A DNA stretch of 64,000 bases from Pseudomonas sp. R5(2019) (GCF_009905435.1 NZ_JAAAMT010000019.1:29532-93531), one strand, 5' to 3'; positions 15,662 to 27,757 are shown, counted from the first letter of the stretch. Numbers and translations: made by a program. The notes: generated from the letters alone by a model not told the origin.

Positions 15662-16888
15662 ATGCAAACCCATCTGAGTGATCAGGCCCGCGCGCTGCCG
15701 CGTGGCGAAGAAGCCGAACGTATCCTGCGCACGTGCGTGCATTGCGGCTTCTGCAATGCCACCTGCCCGACCTACCAACTGCTCGGCGATGAACTCGACG
15801 GCCCGCGTGGTCGCATCTACCTGATCAAGCAAGTACTCGAAGGCGCTGAGCCCAGTGCCCACACCCTGGAGCATCTGGACCGTTGCCTGACCTGCCGCAA
15901 TTGCGAAACCACCTGCCCGTCCGGGGTCGACTATCACAACCTGCTGGACATCGGCCGGGAAGTCATCGAGCAGCGCGTCCCGCGCTCATTTGGCGAACGC
16001 AGTTTACGCGCCGGTCTGCGAGCGGTCGTGCCGCATGCGGGGCTGTTCAAGGCACTGGTCAACAGCGGTGAAATGCTTCGCCCACTGCTGCCGGAGGCGC
16101 TGCGGGCCAAGCTGCCGCGGCAGATTCGCACGGCACGTCCACGCCCGCAGTCACAGCATCAACAACGCGTGCTGATGCTTGAAGGTTGCGTACAACCGGG
16201 CCTGTCGCCGAACACCAATGCGGCGGCGGCACGGGTGCTCGATCGTCTGGGCATCAGCGTTGAACCGGCACGCGAGGCCGGTTGCTGCGGCGCCGTGGAC
16301 TATCACCTGAACGCCCAGCACACCGGCCTGAATCGTGCCCGGCGCAATATCGACGCCTGGTGGCCAGCCATTGAAGCCGGTGCCCAGGCGATTGTGCAAA
16401 CCGCCAGCGGCTGTGGCGCCTTCATCAAGGATTACGGTCACTTGCTGGCCGATGACCCGCTGTATGCCGCCAAGGCAAAGCGCGTCAGCGAGCTGACCAA
16501 GGACCTGGTCGAAGTGCTGCGCGATGCACCGCTGGAAACCCTCGGTGTGCACAGCGATTTGCGCCTGGCGTTCCATTGCCCGTGCACCTTGCAGCACGCC
16601 CAGAAACTCGGCGGCGCCGTCGAAGGCGTGCTGACTCGGCTGGGCTTTCACCTGACCGCCGTCCCCGATGCGCACCTGTGCTGCGGCTCAGCCGGCACCT
16701 ATTCGATCACCCAACCGGCGTTGTCCCGACAGCTGCGCGACAACAAGCTCAACGCGCTGGAAAGCGGCAAGCCGCAAGTCATCGCCACCGCCAACATCGG
16801 TTGCCAGAGCCATCTTGATGGCGCCGGCCGCACCCAGGTTCGACACTGGATCGAGCTGGTCGATGAAGCCATGGATCACCCCCTTTAA
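15662..16888 (+). CDS. glcF: Glycolate oxidase iron-sulfur subunit GlcF
   Basis: 408 residues. Two 4Fe-4S motifs lie near the N-terminus: Cys25/28/31/35 (CVHCGFCNATCP) and Cys75/78/81/85 (CLTCRNCETTCP). Two CCG cysteine-rich domains follow (EAGCCGAVDYH around 205, HLCCGSAGTY around 340), as in heterodisulfide-reductase-like electron carriers. It transfers electrons from the flavin subunits to the quinone pool. glcG follows after 21 bp. Confidence 0.95.
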   Translation: MQTHLSDQARALPRGEEAERILRTCVHCGFCNATCPTYQLLGDELDGPRGRIYLIKQVLEGAEPSAHTLEHLDRCLTCRNCETTCPSGVDYHNLLDIGREVIEQRVPRSFGERSLRAGLRAVVPHAGLFKALVNSGEMLRPLLPEALRAKLPRQIRTARPRPQSQHQQRVLMLEGCVQPGLSPNTNAAAARVLDRLGISVEPAREAGCCGAVDYHLNAQHTGLNRARRNIDAWWPAIEAGAQAIVQTASGCGAFIKDYGHLLADDPLYAAKAKRVSELTKDLVEVLRDAPLETLGVHSDLRLAFHCPCTLQHAQKLGGAVEGVLTRLGFHLTAVPDAHLCCGSAGTYSITQPALSRQLRDNKLNALESGKPQVIATANIGCQSHLDGAGRTQVRHWIELVDEAMDHPL

Positions 16889-16909
16889 ATCGGATACCCA
16901 GGAATCGCC

Positions 16910-17314
16910 ATGTACACCAAAGCCGTGCTCAGCCATACCGATGTAGCTTCCATTCTGACCGCCGCCCGCGCCGAAGCCGATCGCAACCAATGGGCCGTCA
17001 GCATTGCTGTGGTCGACGACGGCGGCCACCCGCTGGCGCTGGAGCGGCTGGATGGCTGTGCGCCGATCAGCGCCTACATCGCCATCGAAAAAGCCCGCTC
17101 CGCCGCGCTCGGTCGACGCGAATCCAAAGGTTATGAAGACATGGTCAACGGTGGGCGCACAGCCTTTCTGTCTGCGCCGCTGCTGACCAGCCTCGAAGGT
17201 GGCGTACCGGTGCTGGTCGATGGCCAGGTGGTCGCGGCCGTCGGCGTCTCGGGCGTCAAGGCCGAGCAGGATGCGCAGGTAGCCAAGGCCGGCATCGCCG
17301 CCCTGAGCGTTTGA
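16910..17314 (+). CDS. glcG: GlcG (HbpS-like domain protein)
   Basis: 134 residues, a single GlcG/HbpS domain ([20 protein letters not shown] at about 26-45, then [26 protein letters not shown] at about 84-109). The gene is conserved inside glc operons, but its role is not firmly known; related HbpS proteins bind haem or cobalamin. No signal peptide is seen. It sits between glcF and glcB in the same transcript. Confidence 0.92.
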   Translation: MYTKAVLSHTDVASILTAARAEADRNQWAVSIAVVDDGGHPLALERLDGCAPISAYIAIEKARSAALGRRESKGYEDMVNGGRTAFLSAPLLTSLEGGVPVLVDGQVVAAVGVSGVKAEQDAQVAKAGIAALSV

Positions 17315-17345
17315 ACTGAACACCGTTATTGAATTGGAGACCGCC

Positions 17346-19517
17346 ATGGGCACCCGTACTTCCCGCCAGCGCCTGCAGATTGCAGAGAACCTCGTACGTT
17401 TTATCGAAGACGAAGCCTTGCCCGGCACAGGCCTTGCGCCGGATGCGTTCTGGCAAGGGTTCGACGCGCTGGTCCACGACCTGGCCCCGAAGAACCGCAC
17501 CCTGCTGGCCGAGCGCGACCGCCTGCAACGGGAGCTCGATGGCTGGCACCGCGCCAATCCGGGGCCGGTGCGTGACATGGCCGCCTACAAAAGCTTTCTT
17601 GAACAGATCGGCTACTTGCTGCCGGTACCGGAGCAGGTGCAGGCCACTACCACCCACGTTGACCGCGAGCTGGCCGTCCAGGCCGGCCCGCAGCTCGTGG
17701 TGCCGATGTCCAACCCGCGCTACGCGCTGAATGCGGCGAACGCCCGCTGGGGTTCGCTGTATGACGCGTTGTACGGCACGGATGCCATCGCTGAAGAGGT
17801 CGGCGCCGAGAAAGGCCAGGGCTATAACCCAGAGCGTGGCGCCAGGGTCATCGCCTTTGCCCGCGCCTTCCTCGATCAGGCCGCGCCGCTGGCCAAAGGC
17901 TCTCATGCGCAGGCCAGCGCCTATCGCGTGGTCGATGGTCAGCTTCAGGTCACCTTGGTTGATGGCCAGAGCGGCCTGCGCGATCCCGCCCAGTTTGTCG
18001 GCCATCGCGGCAACGGCGCGACGCCCGAAGCCGTGCTGTTGCGCAATCATGGCCTGCACTTCGAAATCCAGATCGACCCCAATCATCCGATCGGCCGTAC
18101 AGACGCTGCCGGGGTCAAGGACGTCCTGCTCGAAGCGGCGCTGAGCACCATCCTCGACTGCGAGGACTCGGTGGCGGCCGTGGATGCCGATGACAAGGTA
18201 CAGGTCTACCGCAACTGGCTCGGCCTGATGAAGGGCGACCTGACTGAACAAGTGAGCAAGGGCGACAAAACCATCACCCGCCGCCTGAACCCGGACCGCG
18301 ACTACACCGCCGCCGACGGATCGACCCAGAGCCTGCCGGGGCGTTCGCTGATGTTTGTACGAAACGTCGGCCACTTGATGACCAACCCCGCCATCCTCGA
18401 CGGCGACGGCCAGGAAATCCCCGAAGGCATCCTCGATGCCGTGGTCACCACCCTCGGCTCACTGCACGACCAGACCCAGCGCCGCAACTCGCGCCAAGGC
18501 TCGATCTACATCGTCAAACCGAAGATGCACGGCCCGGCCGAAGTCGCCTTCGCCAACGAACTGTTCGGCCGCGTCGAAGACCTCCTCAAGCTGCCACGCC
18601 ACACCCTGAAGATGGGCATCATGGACGAGGAGCGGCGCACCAGCATCAACCTCAAGGCCTGCATAGCGGCAGCTTCGGCGCGGGTCGCGTTTATCAACAC
18701 CGGGTTCCTCGACCGCACCGGCGATGAAATCCACAGCGCCATGGAAGCCGGCCCCATGCTGCGCAAGGGCGACATGAAAGGCACGCCCTGGATCGCTGCC
18801 TATGAGCGCAACAACGTCTTGGTCGGCCTCGCCTGCGGTCTGCGCGGGCGCGCGCAAATCGGCAAAGGCATGTGGGCGATTCCGGACCAGATGGCCGCCA
18901 TGCTCGAACAGAAAGTCGCCCACCCCAAGGCCGGCGCCAACACCGCCTGGGTACCGTCGCCAACCGCGGCGACCCTGCATGCGCTGCACTATCACCAGGT
19001 CGATGTGCCTGCCGTACAGGCAGAACTTGAATGCATCGACCTGGCCGCCGAGCGCGACGCCTTGCTCAATGGCCTGCTGACCATACCGGTGGCCTCGGCG
19101 CCGAACTGGAGTGCTTCGGCCATCACCGAGGAAATCGACAACAACGCCCAAGGCCTGCTTGGCTACGTGGTGCGCTGGGTCGAACAAGGCATCGGCTGCT
19201 CCAAGGTGCCGGACATTCACGACGTCGGCCTGATGGAAGACCGCGCCACTTTGCGTATCTCCAGCCAGCACCTGTCCAACTGGCTGCGCCATGGCGTCAT
19301 CAGCCGCGACCAGGTACTGGACACCTTGAAGCGCATGGCGGCGGTTGTGGATAAGCAGAATGCCGGGGATACGCAGTACACGCCGATGGCCGCAGACTTC
19401 GACAAGTCCGTTGCCTTCCAGGCGGCTTGCGCGCTGGTGTTCCAGGGTTGTGAGCAGCCGAGCGGGTATACCGAGCCATTGCTGCACAGATTCCGACTGG
19501 CCTACAAGTCGGCCTAA
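17346..19517 (+). CDS. glcB: Malate synthase G
   Basis: 723 residues, identical in length to E. coli GlcB. Recognisable segments include [12 protein letters not shown] (around residue 335, with the substrate-contacting Arg), the TIM-barrel core ([16 protein letters not shown]) and the C-terminal catalytic region ([35 protein letters not shown]). It condenses glyoxylate with acetyl-CoA to malate, draining the product of GlcDEF into the TCA cycle. ATG 17346 has TTGGAGA upstream, 31 bp after glcG. A REPIN follows the operon. Confidence 0.96.
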   Translation: MGTRTSRQRLQIAENLVRFIEDEALPGTGLAPDAFWQGFDALVHDLAPKNRTLLAERDRLQRELDGWHRANPGPVRDMAAYKSFLEQIGYLLPVPEQVQATTTHVDRELAVQAGPQLVVPMSNPRYALNAANARWGSLYDALYGTDAIAEEVGAEKGQGYNPERGARVIAFARAFLDQAAPLAKGSHAQASAYRVVDGQLQVTLVDGQSGLRDPAQFVGHRGNGATPEAVLLRNHGLHFEIQIDPNHPIGRTDAAGVKDVLLEAALSTILDCEDSVAAVDADDKVQVYRNWLGLMKGDLTEQVSKGDKTITRRLNPDRDYTAADGSTQSLPGRSLMFVRNVGHLMTNPAILDGDGQEIPEGILDAVVTTLGSLHDQTQRRNSRQGSIYIVKPKMHGPAEVAFANELFGRVEDLLKLPRHTLKMGIMDEERRTSINLKACIAAASARVAFINTGFLDRTGDEIHSAMEAGPMLRKGDMKGTPWIAAYERNNVLVGLACGLRGRAQIGKGMWAIPDQMAAMLEQKVAHPKAGANTAWVPSPTAATLHALHYHQVDVPAVQAELECIDLAAERDALLNGLLTIPVASAPNWSASAITEEIDNNAQGLLGYVVRWVEQGIGCSKVPDIHDVGLMEDRATLRISSQHLSNWLRHGVISRDQVLDTLKRMAAVVDKQNAGDTQYTPMAADFDKSVAFQAACALVFQGCEQPSGYTEPLLHRFRLAYKSA

Positions 19518-19556
19518 TCATTCGTAACGCCGCAATTTCGGCAGAAATGAAGATCG

Positions 19557-19648
19557 GTGTGGGAACCAAGCTTGCTCGCGATACAGGCGCCGCGGTGAAT
19601 CTGACATACCGCAGTGTGTTCATCGCGAGCAAGCTTGGCTCCCACGCC
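19557..19648. repeat. REPIN downstream of glcB
   Basis: The left arm starts GTGTGGGAACCAAGCTTGCT and runs to CGCGAT (19557-19582). The right arm starts ATCGCGAGCAAGCTTGG and ends CTCCCACGCC (19622-19648). Flanking bases extend the pairing (AGATCGG before, CCGATCT after). It probably forms the 3' hairpin of the glc transcript. Confidence 0.82.
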
Positions 19649-19790
19649 GATCTCCACACATACCCAATCTGCGCGAGGTATGAAATTGTTTGAAACCATG
19701 TTCGCAGGTTTGCTGTAGGACGCTTCTGATTCATACTCCGCGCCCCGCCAAGCGGTTGCGCCTGTCCATGCCCCTCCCTACTCTTGGTCC

Positions 19791-19979
19791 GTCGTTGACA
19801 CTCAACGACCGGATGTCGCAGTCCGAGGCATAACGCAACGCTCCATGTTTCATGGCGGCTGTGCGTGGGGCACCTTCGGGTGCGCCGGTTTCCATGCCCC
19901 GGTCTGCGAACCCGCGTACAGCTGCCACCCAATCGTTTCGCAGCGAACGGTGCCAGCTCAACCGGCAAGGAGCTCCATC
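19791..19979 (+). ncRNA. Candidate structured leader RNA upstream of the DUF3077 gene
   Basis: Several stems can be drawn. A perfect 8-bp hairpin GTCGTTGA/TCAACGAC lies at 19791-19809. A 9-bp outer stem GGCGGCTGT/ACAGCTGCC pairs 19854-19862 with 19918-19926. Within it, GCACC-TTCG-GGTGC (19870-19883) is capped by a UUCG tetraloop. The leader ends at GGAG (19970-19973) before ATG 19980. From memory, similar leaders precede DUF3077/DUF6124-type genes in other Pseudomonas genomes; this was not checked. Confidence 0.5.
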
Positions 19980-19983
19980 ATGA
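19852..19983 (+). CDS. Possible 43-codon leader ORF overlapping the DUF3077 start
   Basis: An ATG at 19852 opens a 43-codon frame (MAAVRGAPSGAPVSMPRSAN...) whose TGA (19981-19983) overlaps the next gene's ATG as ATGA, the geometry of translational coupling. It spans the structured leader, so either the RNA structure or the peptide could be what matters. There is no clear SD before 19852, and the composition (R, A, P, S) may just reflect the RNA. Low confidence that it is translated. Confidence 0.25.
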   Translation: MAAVRGAPSGAPVSMPRSANPRTAATQSFRSERCQLNRQGAPS

Positions 19984-20315
19984 AAAAGATCGTACCCGAT
20001 CCACCCGCCTTCGAATTGCTCGGCACCCGCACCGCCAGCACAGATTTCGGCGCCACAGACGTCAACTGCAAACCCTTCTTCAACGTCAATGCCGGCATCT
20101 GCGGCGAAGATGCGCTGATTCACGCGACCCTTCTCCTCGACTGCGCTGAAGCCGCCGGCTGGGACGCCGTGGATCACCTGACCAAGAACAACCGCAAGAT
20201 GGTGCTTGGCATGATTCAGAAAGTTGAAATGGGGCGGGCGTTGATTAATGCGTTGCTGAAGGGGGTTGAGGTCGCTCGAGTCAGCAAAGCAGAGCCGAAA
20301 GCGAGTCCCGTGTAA
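19980..20315 (+). CDS. DUF3077-family small protein
   Basis: 111 residues, cytosolic, no signal or membrane segment. The core CKPFFNVNAGICGEDALIHATLLLDCAEA (residues 31-59) is typical of the DUF3077 family, small proteins of unknown function found in multiple copies in Pseudomonas genomes. The C-terminal tail is basic. ATG 19980 has AAGGAG (19968-19973) at good spacing; the upstream in-frame ATG at 19845 lies inside the structured leader and is rejected as start. No operon partner is visible. Confidence 0.75.
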   Translation: MKKIVPDPPAFELLGTRTASTDFGATDVNCKPFFNVNAGICGEDALIHATLLLDCAEAAGWDAVDHLTKNNRKMVLGMIQKVEMGRALINALLKGVEVARVSKAEPKASPV

Positions 20316-20324
20316 GAAGTTGCT

Positions 20325-20340
20325 CGCAAGCAAACTTGCG
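20325..20340 (+). terminator. Short hairpin after the DUF3077 gene
   Basis: CGCAAG-CAAA-CTTGCG follows the stop by 9 bp. It resembles a degenerate REP core and lacks a U-tract, so termination is only a possibility. Confidence 0.3.
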
Positions 20341-20501
20341 CTCCGGAGGTAGCCTACAACCGGAACGGAAATGCCTGACTATTGTGCGAATGGGTTGCGG
20401 CGCTTAATTGTCGTAACCCTCGCAACAGGCAAGAAAGTGTCTGGCGGCACGGTTTCAATCTTGACGAGGTGAATCATCAACTCACTATCAAGAGAAGCCT
20501 C

Positions 20502-21296
20502 ATGCCAGAAGTCGATTTGGTACTAATTCTGATGCTTGCCTGTGTTGCGCTGCTGGCTGGCTTCTTCGACGCCATCGCAGGCGGCGGTGGCCTGATCACC
20601 CTTCCCGCGCTGATGATTGCAGGCATCGACCCTGTCACGGCAATCGCCACCAACAAGGTTCAAGCAGCCTCTGCCTCGGTGTCCGCTACAGCAGCGTTCG
20701 CCAAAAAAGGAATGATCGAATGGCGCAGCGGATTGCCGATGGCTCTAACGGCTTTCATAGGTGGGGCAGCAGGCGCTCTCGCTTTGAGCTCAGTCCCCAA
20801 GGGGTGGTTGCAGGCTTTGGCACCCGTACTGCTCATACTCGTTGCCGCCTACTTTGCGTTCAGTCCCAAGCTTGATAATGAACAACGACGAGCTCGATTC
20901 TCGGCAAGCATCTTCTGTATAACGCTCGTCCCCTTGATTGCCTTTTACGACGGCGTGTTTGGCCCGGGTACTGGCTCGTTTTTCATGGTCGCGTTTGTTG
21001 TACTGATGGGCCAGGGTCTATTGCGCGCCGTCTCTAACAGCAAACTCCTGAATGCCTCCAGCAATTTGGGGGCGCTGGTTGTGTTCTCCATGACCGGAGC
21101 CATTATTGTCCCGATCGCCTTGGCCATGGCCGTAGCTGCAGTCGTTGGCGCACAACTCGGAGCCCGCTGTGCGCTACGCTACGGCCAGCGACTTATTAAA
21201 CCGCTGCTCGTTAGTGTTTGCTGCTTGATGGCTGGCAAATTGTTGATCACTCCAGATAACCCCCTGAATCAGTTCCTCCGCCACTATTTTTCTTGA
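20502..21296 (+). CDS. TSUP (TauE/SafE) family membrane transporter
   Basis: 264 residues with about eight hydrophobic segments. The family repeat begins at GFFDAIAGGGGLITLPALM (about 21-39) with TNKVQAASASVSA following, and the second half carries FYDGVFGPGTGSFFM and SNSKLLNASSNLGA. TSUP members export or import sulfite, sulfonates or other organic anions. The substrate here is unknown. ATG 20502 has AGAGAAG upstream; the open frame further upstream is not conserved-looking. A hydrolase gene follows after 13 bp, so the two likely form an operon. Codon use is less GC-biased than the neighbours. Confidence 0.85.
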   Translation: MPEVDLVLILMLACVALLAGFFDAIAGGGGLITLPALMIAGIDPVTAIATNKVQAASASVSATAAFAKKGMIEWRSGLPMALTAFIGGAAGALALSSVPKGWLQALAPVLLILVAAYFAFSPKLDNEQRRARFSASIFCITLVPLIAFYDGVFGPGTGSFFMVAFVVLMGQGLLRAVSNSKLLNASSNLGALVVFSMTGAIIVPIALAMAVAAVVGAQLGARCALRYGQRLIKPLLVSVCCLMAGKLLITPDNPLNQFLRHYFS

Positions 21297-21309
21297 ATCA
21301 GGAGTTATT

Positions 21310-22140
21310 TTGACCGGACGCCCACAACACCAGCATCTCTGGCAATTCAACGAGCCGTGTCAGGGAACGGAGGGGTTTATCACCCAGCACTTCGGTGAAT
21401 ACACTTTGGAAGGCAGAGTACTCGGCATCGAACACCAGCAGCTTCCCAGCGTTTTCGTCATAGCCGGCGCACGGTCGGACTATACAAAGCTCAATCCTCT
21501 GCTCTACCGACTACAAGCACGCGGTATCGCATCATTGACGGGCAATCTATCCGGGCACAGCGACTGCGCAATGCTAAAGCCAAGCCCAACGACATTGAAC
21601 GCCAATCTGCGCGAGGCCGAACGGTTCCATAATCTTCACAAGGACACTCTCAACATAATCATTGGCCATAGCCTCGGTGGGGCACTGGCGCTGAAGCTGG
21701 CCGCCAGGTATTCGACCTCAACACAAAAGCTGATACTTATTTGCCCAGCAATTTACGCCGACTCCGCCTATCCCGTTGAATTCGGCCCTGGATTCAAGCA
21801 TTTGATCAGTCAGCCTTACAGCTTCCTCTTCAGCGATACCTTTGAGTTTCTACGCACCTTCGAGGGGAGGGTGTTATTGATTATGGGTCAGTACGACGGG
21901 CTGGAGGGGGCGGCACACGGCCAAAAACCAGGTACAAGTGCAGGGTTGATTTCTCTCGACGGAGCCGTCCGCTACAGCCCGATTCCCAAAGAAGTTATCG
22001 ATAAGATAAAGCAGTCCGCCCGCCATCTAATATCAATAACCTTGCCTGGTTGCGACCACTACATCGCCGCTCACCTGCGGGCTAATCCCGTGATAGCCGA
22101 ACACCTTGCCGATGAAGTTTTTGCTTTTATCAACAACTGA
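21310..22140 (+). CDS. Alpha/beta-hydrolase fold protein
   Basis: 276 residues starting at TTG 21310, supported by AGGAG six bases upstream. The nucleophile elbow GHSLGG places Ser121; a likely acid is Asp196 (GQYDGL) and the catalytic His is His250 (LPGCDHYIAA). The segment SVFVIAGARSDYTKLNPLLYRLQARGI is the usual strand with an oxyanion-type turn. It could be an esterase, thioesterase or C-C hydrolase; no substrate can be assigned. It pairs with the TSUP gene, and both have noticeably lower GC and more A/T-ending codons than flanking genes, suggesting acquisition by transfer. Confidence 0.8.
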   Translation: MTGRPQHQHLWQFNEPCQGTEGFITQHFGEYTLEGRVLGIEHQQLPSVFVIAGARSDYTKLNPLLYRLQARGIASLTGNLSGHSDCAMLKPSPTTLNANLREAERFHNLHKDTLNIIIGHSLGGALALKLAARYSTSTQKLILICPAIYADSAYPVEFGPGFKHLISQPYSFLFSDTFEFLRTFEGRVLLIMGQYDGLEGAAHGQKPGTSAGLISLDGAVRYSPIPKEVIDKIKQSARHLISITLPGCDHYIAAHLRANPVIAEHLADEVFAFINN

Positions 22141-22156
22141 TTCCAAGCCATAAAAA

Positions 22157-22184
22157 AAGCGCCACCCCCGAGGGAGTGGCGCTT
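22157..22184 (-). terminator. Intrinsic terminator of ssb (possibly bidirectional)
   Basis: AAGCGCCAC (22157-22165) pairs with GTGGCGCTT (22176-22184). On the minus strand the stem is followed by a run of T (complement of A7 at 22152-22158). The convergent hydrolase gene ends 16 bp away, so it may serve both. Confidence 0.8.
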
Positions 22185-22210
22185 CTGCGTGTTACTGATG
22201 ATTCCCGAAA

Positions 22211-22729
22211 TCAGAACGGGATATCGTCATCAAAGCTGTCGAAATCAGGAGCCGGCTGCGGCGCTTGCTGCTGAGGCGCTGGGGCCTGGCGCTGTGGCGC
22301 TTGTTGCGGACGCGGGGCCGATTGACGAGGGGCCTGCTGGTTGTAGTTGTTGCCACCCTGCGGCTGGGAGCCGTCCTGGTTCTGCGGACGGCCGCCGAGC
22401 AGCTGCATGGTGCCTTGCATGTCGACGATGATTTCAGTGGTGTAGCGCTTGATGCCGTCTTTTTCCCACTCGCGGGTCTGCAGCTTGCCTTCGATGTACA
22501 CCTGCGAACCCTTGCGCAGGTATTCGCCGGCGATCTCGGCAACCTTGCCGAACATCGATACGCGGTGCCACTCGGTGCGCTCGACCTTCTGGCCGGTCTG
22601 CTTGTCAGTCCACTGCTCGCTGGTGGCCAGGCTGAGGTTGGTCACTGCGTTACCGTTAGGCAGGTAACGTACTTCAGGATCCTGACCGCAAGTGCCGACC
22701 AATATGACTTTGTTAACCCCACGGGCCAT
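22211..22729 (-). CDS. ssb: Single-stranded DNA-binding protein
   Basis: 172 residues. The OB-fold covers about 1-108 ([41 protein letters not shown]), followed by a Gln/Pro/Ala-rich linker and the acidic protein-interaction tip ending DDDIPF. It protects ssDNA and recruits repair and replication proteins. The start is 9 bp after the MFS gene stop, so the two share a transcript. uvrA is divergent just beyond, an ancestral arrangement in gammaproteobacteria. Confidence 0.96.
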   Translation of the reverse strand: MARGVNKVILVGTCGQDPEVRYLPNGNAVTNLSLATSEQWTDKQTGQKVERTEWHRVSMFGKVAEIAGEYLRKGSQVYIEGKLQTREWEKDGIKRYTTEIIVDMQGTMQLLGGRPQNQDGSQPQGGNNYNQQAPRQSAPRPQQAPQRQAPAPQQQAPQPAPDFDSFDDDIPF

Positions 22730-22738
22730 AACGTTCTC

Positions 22739-24133
22739 CTAGGCTTCGCACGTCTCGGATGCCGGATTGACCAGGCGTTCCAGGGACGAGCGATCCAAAA
22801 TTTCAGTATCCAATTTGATATAGATGGCGGCTTCGTCTGCCACCACTACCGCATCTGTTACACCCGGCACGGCGCGTAGGCGCTCGGTCAGGCCTGCTTC
22901 ACGTATCGCCTCAGGCGATAACGGCATGCGCAGGCTCGTCACATACGGAGGTTCGCGCATAGTAACAGCTATGGCCAGCCATAGGGCACAGAGCCCCGCG
23001 CAGCCGATGAACACCACGCTCAAACCACCGTGCTGGAACAGCCAGCCGCCGAGAATCCCGCCCATGGCTGCGCCCAGAAACTGGCTGGTCGAGTACACGC
23101 CCATGGCCGTGCCCTTGCCACCCGCTGGCGAAACCTTGCTGATCAGGGAAGGCAGCGACGCCTCCAGCAAGTTGAACGCGGTAAAGAAGATCACCGTGCC
23201 GATCACCAGGGCCTGCAAGCTGTCGCCGAACTTCCAGAAAAACAGCTCGGTCACCATCAACACGCCGACCGCACCGAGTAGAACGCGCTTCATCTTGCGC
23301 TTCCTTTCGCCGTAAATGATGAACGGAATCATCCCGAAAAAAGAAACCAGCAAAGCGGTGAGGTACACCCACCAATGCTGCTCTTTCGGCAACCCGGCGC
23401 GCTCGACCAGGGCCAGCGGCAAAGCGACGAAACTGGCCATCAGGATGGCGTGCAGCACAAAGATACCGACATCCAGACGCAGCAAGTCTGGATGGCGCAA
23501 GGTTGCGCCCAAGGCTTGCTTGGCGACCCCGGACTCGCGGTGCTGCAAAGGGCCACCCGAGCGCGGCACGACAAAGGCGACCAGGCCAATGCCCAGCACC
23601 GCCATGGCGGCCGTCGCCAGGAACAGGCCCGAAAGCCCGAAAGCACGCGTCAGCAAGGGGCCGGTCACCATCGCCACGGCAAACGAAAGGCCGATGCTCA
23701 TGCCGATCATGGCCATGGCCTTGGTCCGATGCTGCTCGCGGGTCAGGTCCGAAAGCAAGGCCATCACGGCGGCGGAAATCGCCCCCGCACCTTGCAGGAT
23801 ACGTCCGGCGATCACACCCCAGATCGAGTCGGCGTTGGCGGCCAGTACGCTGCCCAGGGCAAAGATGATCAGCCCTGCATAAATCACCGGGCGCCGGCCG
23901 ATACGGTCGGAAAGGATGCCGAATGGAATCTGCAGACAGGCCTGGGTCAGACCGTAGGCGCCGATGGCCAGGCCAATCAGTACCGGCGTGGCGCCGGCCA
24001 GGTCCATGCCATAGGTGGCCAGAACCGGCAGCACCATGAACATGCCCAGCATACGAAAGGCGAACACCAGGGCCAGACCGCCTGCTGCGCGGGTCTCGCT
24101 GCCACTCATGCGGTCGCTGTGGGGATCGTGCAT
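22739..24133 (-). CDS. MFS efflux-type transporter (12 TM plus C-terminal soluble tail)
   Basis: 464 residues. Twelve membrane helices begin at about residue 18 ([26 protein letters not shown]). The motif [17 protein letters not shown] (about residues 72-88) is the MFS loop 2-3 signature of drug:H+ antiporters. The last 60 or so residues form a soluble tail with a ferredoxin-like look ([24 protein letters not shown]). It occupies the place between ssb and uvrA where P. aeruginosa has PA4233. Substrate unknown. Co-transcribed with ssb. Confidence 0.88.
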   Translation of the reverse strand: MHDPHSDRMSGSETRAAGGLALVFAFRMLGMFMVLPVLATYGMDLAGATPVLIGLAIGAYGLTQACLQIPFGILSDRIGRRPVIYAGLIIFALGSVLAANADSIWGVIAGRILQGAGAISAAVMALLSDLTREQHRTKAMAMIGMSIGLSFAVAMVTGPLLTRAFGLSGLFLATAAMAVLGIGLVAFVVPRSGGPLQHRESGVAKQALGATLRHPDLLRLDVGIFVLHAILMASFVALPLALVERAGLPKEQHWWVYLTALLVSFFGMIPFIIYGERKRKMKRVLLGAVGVLMVTELFFWKFGDSLQALVIGTVIFFTAFNLLEASLPSLISKVSPAGGKGTAMGVYSTSQFLGAAMGGILGGWLFQHGGLSVVFIGCAGLCALWLAIAVTMREPPYVTSLRMPLSPEAIREAGLTERLRAVPGVTDAVVVADEAAIYIKLDTEILDRSSLERLVNPASETCEA

Positions 24134-24186
24134 GGAAAAACCTCATGTGAACCGGCGGCGATTCTACCAGTCCCATCGATTAACGG

Positions 24187-24214
24187 CATATACGTGACGC
24201 TTTGCCGCGTACAA
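24187..24214 (-). promoter_or_regulatory. Predicted promoter for the MFS-ssb transcript
   Basis: On the minus strand, TTGTAC (24209-24214) and TATATG (24187-24192) are separated by 16 bp. It overlaps the divergent uvrA promoter. No LexA box (CTG-N10-CAG type) was seen in this region. Confidence 0.45.
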
Positions 24215-24231
24215 GCCTTGCGCCGTATACT
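24202..24231 (+). promoter_or_regulatory. Predicted uvrA promoter
   Basis: TTGCCG (24202-24207), an 18-bp spacer and TATACT (24226-24231) lie 31 bp before the GTG start of uvrA. No SOS box is evident. Confidence 0.5.
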
Positions 24232-24262
24232 CACGCGTTTATGCCCGCCAAGCGAGGCCGCA

Positions 24263-27097
<2,835 letters not shown>

Positions 27098-27114
27098 GGC
27101 GATTCTGGCGACAC

Positions 27115-27150
27115 AAAAAACCTCTGTCATTCGCATGGCAGAGGTTTTTT
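27115..27150. terminator. Bidirectional terminator between uvrA and bfrA
   Basis: CCTCTGTCA and TGGCAGAGG form the stem (27121-27129, 27136-27144). A6 precedes it and T6 follows, so U-tracts exist on both strands. It serves the convergent uvrA and bfrA genes. Confidence 0.88.
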
Positions 27151-27165
27151 ATACGGCGCTGCAGA

Positions 27166-27630
27166 TCAGAACTGCGATTGCAGGTAATTCTGCAAGCCGA
27201 TGGACTTGATCAGACCTTGCTGCTGTTCCAGCCAGTAAGTGTGGTCTTCCTCGGTATCGGCCAGTTGTGCACGTAGAATCTCGCGGCTGACATAGTCTTT
27301 GTGCAGCTCGCACAGCTCGATGCCCTTGCACAGCGCGGCGCGTACTTTGTATTCCAGGCGCAGATCGCTGGCCAGCATCTCCGGCACGGTGGTACCGACG
27401 TCCAGATCATCAGGACGCATGCGCGGGGTGCCTTCGAGCATCAGAATACGGCGCATCAGGGCATCGGCGTGCTGCGCCTCTTCTTCCATCTCGTGATTGA
27501 TGCGCTCGTAGAGCTTGGTAAAGCCCCAATCTTCGTACATACGCGAGTGAATGAAATATTGGTCACGCGCTGCCAGCTCGCCCGTGAGCAACGTGTTGAG
27601 ATAGTCGATAACGTCCGGGTGACCTTGCAT
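27166..27630 (-). CDS. bfrA: Ferritin-like iron-storage protein BfrA/FtnA
   Basis: 154 residues, four-helix bundle of the bacterioferritin family. Ferroxidase-centre ligands are visible: Glu18, Glu51 with His54 (EEEAQHAD), and later Glu94 with EEDHTYW around 127-133. The position of the haem-ligating Met52 of bacterioferritin carries Ala (EEEAQHAD, compared with IDEMKHAD in E. coli Bfr). This matches P. aeruginosa PA4235, first called bfrA and later shown to be a ferritin (FtnA) that does not bind haem. It stores iron as a ferric mineral and is thought to supply KatA. ATG 27630 is the conserved start. Confidence 0.93.
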   Translation of the reverse strand: MQGHPDVIDYLNTLLTGELAARDQYFIHSRMYEDWGFTKLYERINHEMEEEAQHADALMRRILMLEGTPRMRPDDLDVGTTVPEMLASDLRLEYKVRAALCKGIELCELHKDYVSREILRAQLADTEEDHTYWLEQQQGLIKSIGLQNYLQSQF

Positions 27631-27757
27631 CGCCCTGCTTCTCCCTGCTTGAAAGTTAATAGTTTGAACCAAGCTGACCGGAAGGTCACTCGCCACGAGA
27701 GAAAAACAGGTAGAAAAGTGAAGAAAAGCGGGTAAATGGTAGGCAATTGTATTGAAA

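Noticed and set aside
19845..19979. In-frame N-terminal extension of the DUF3077 protein from ATG 19845
   Set aside because: The extension is encoded by the structured leader and has a Cys/Gly/His/Pro composition unlike a folded domain; AAGGAG precedes ATG 19980.
23375..24262. Upstream extension of the uvrA frame by nearly 300 codons
   Set aside because: It lies antisense to the MFS gene and before the predicted uvrA promoter; the conserved UvrA N-terminus starts at GTG 24263.
24134..24262. LexA/SOS box between uvrA and the MFS-ssb genes
   Set aside because: No CTG-N10-CAG dyad with an AT-rich centre was found.
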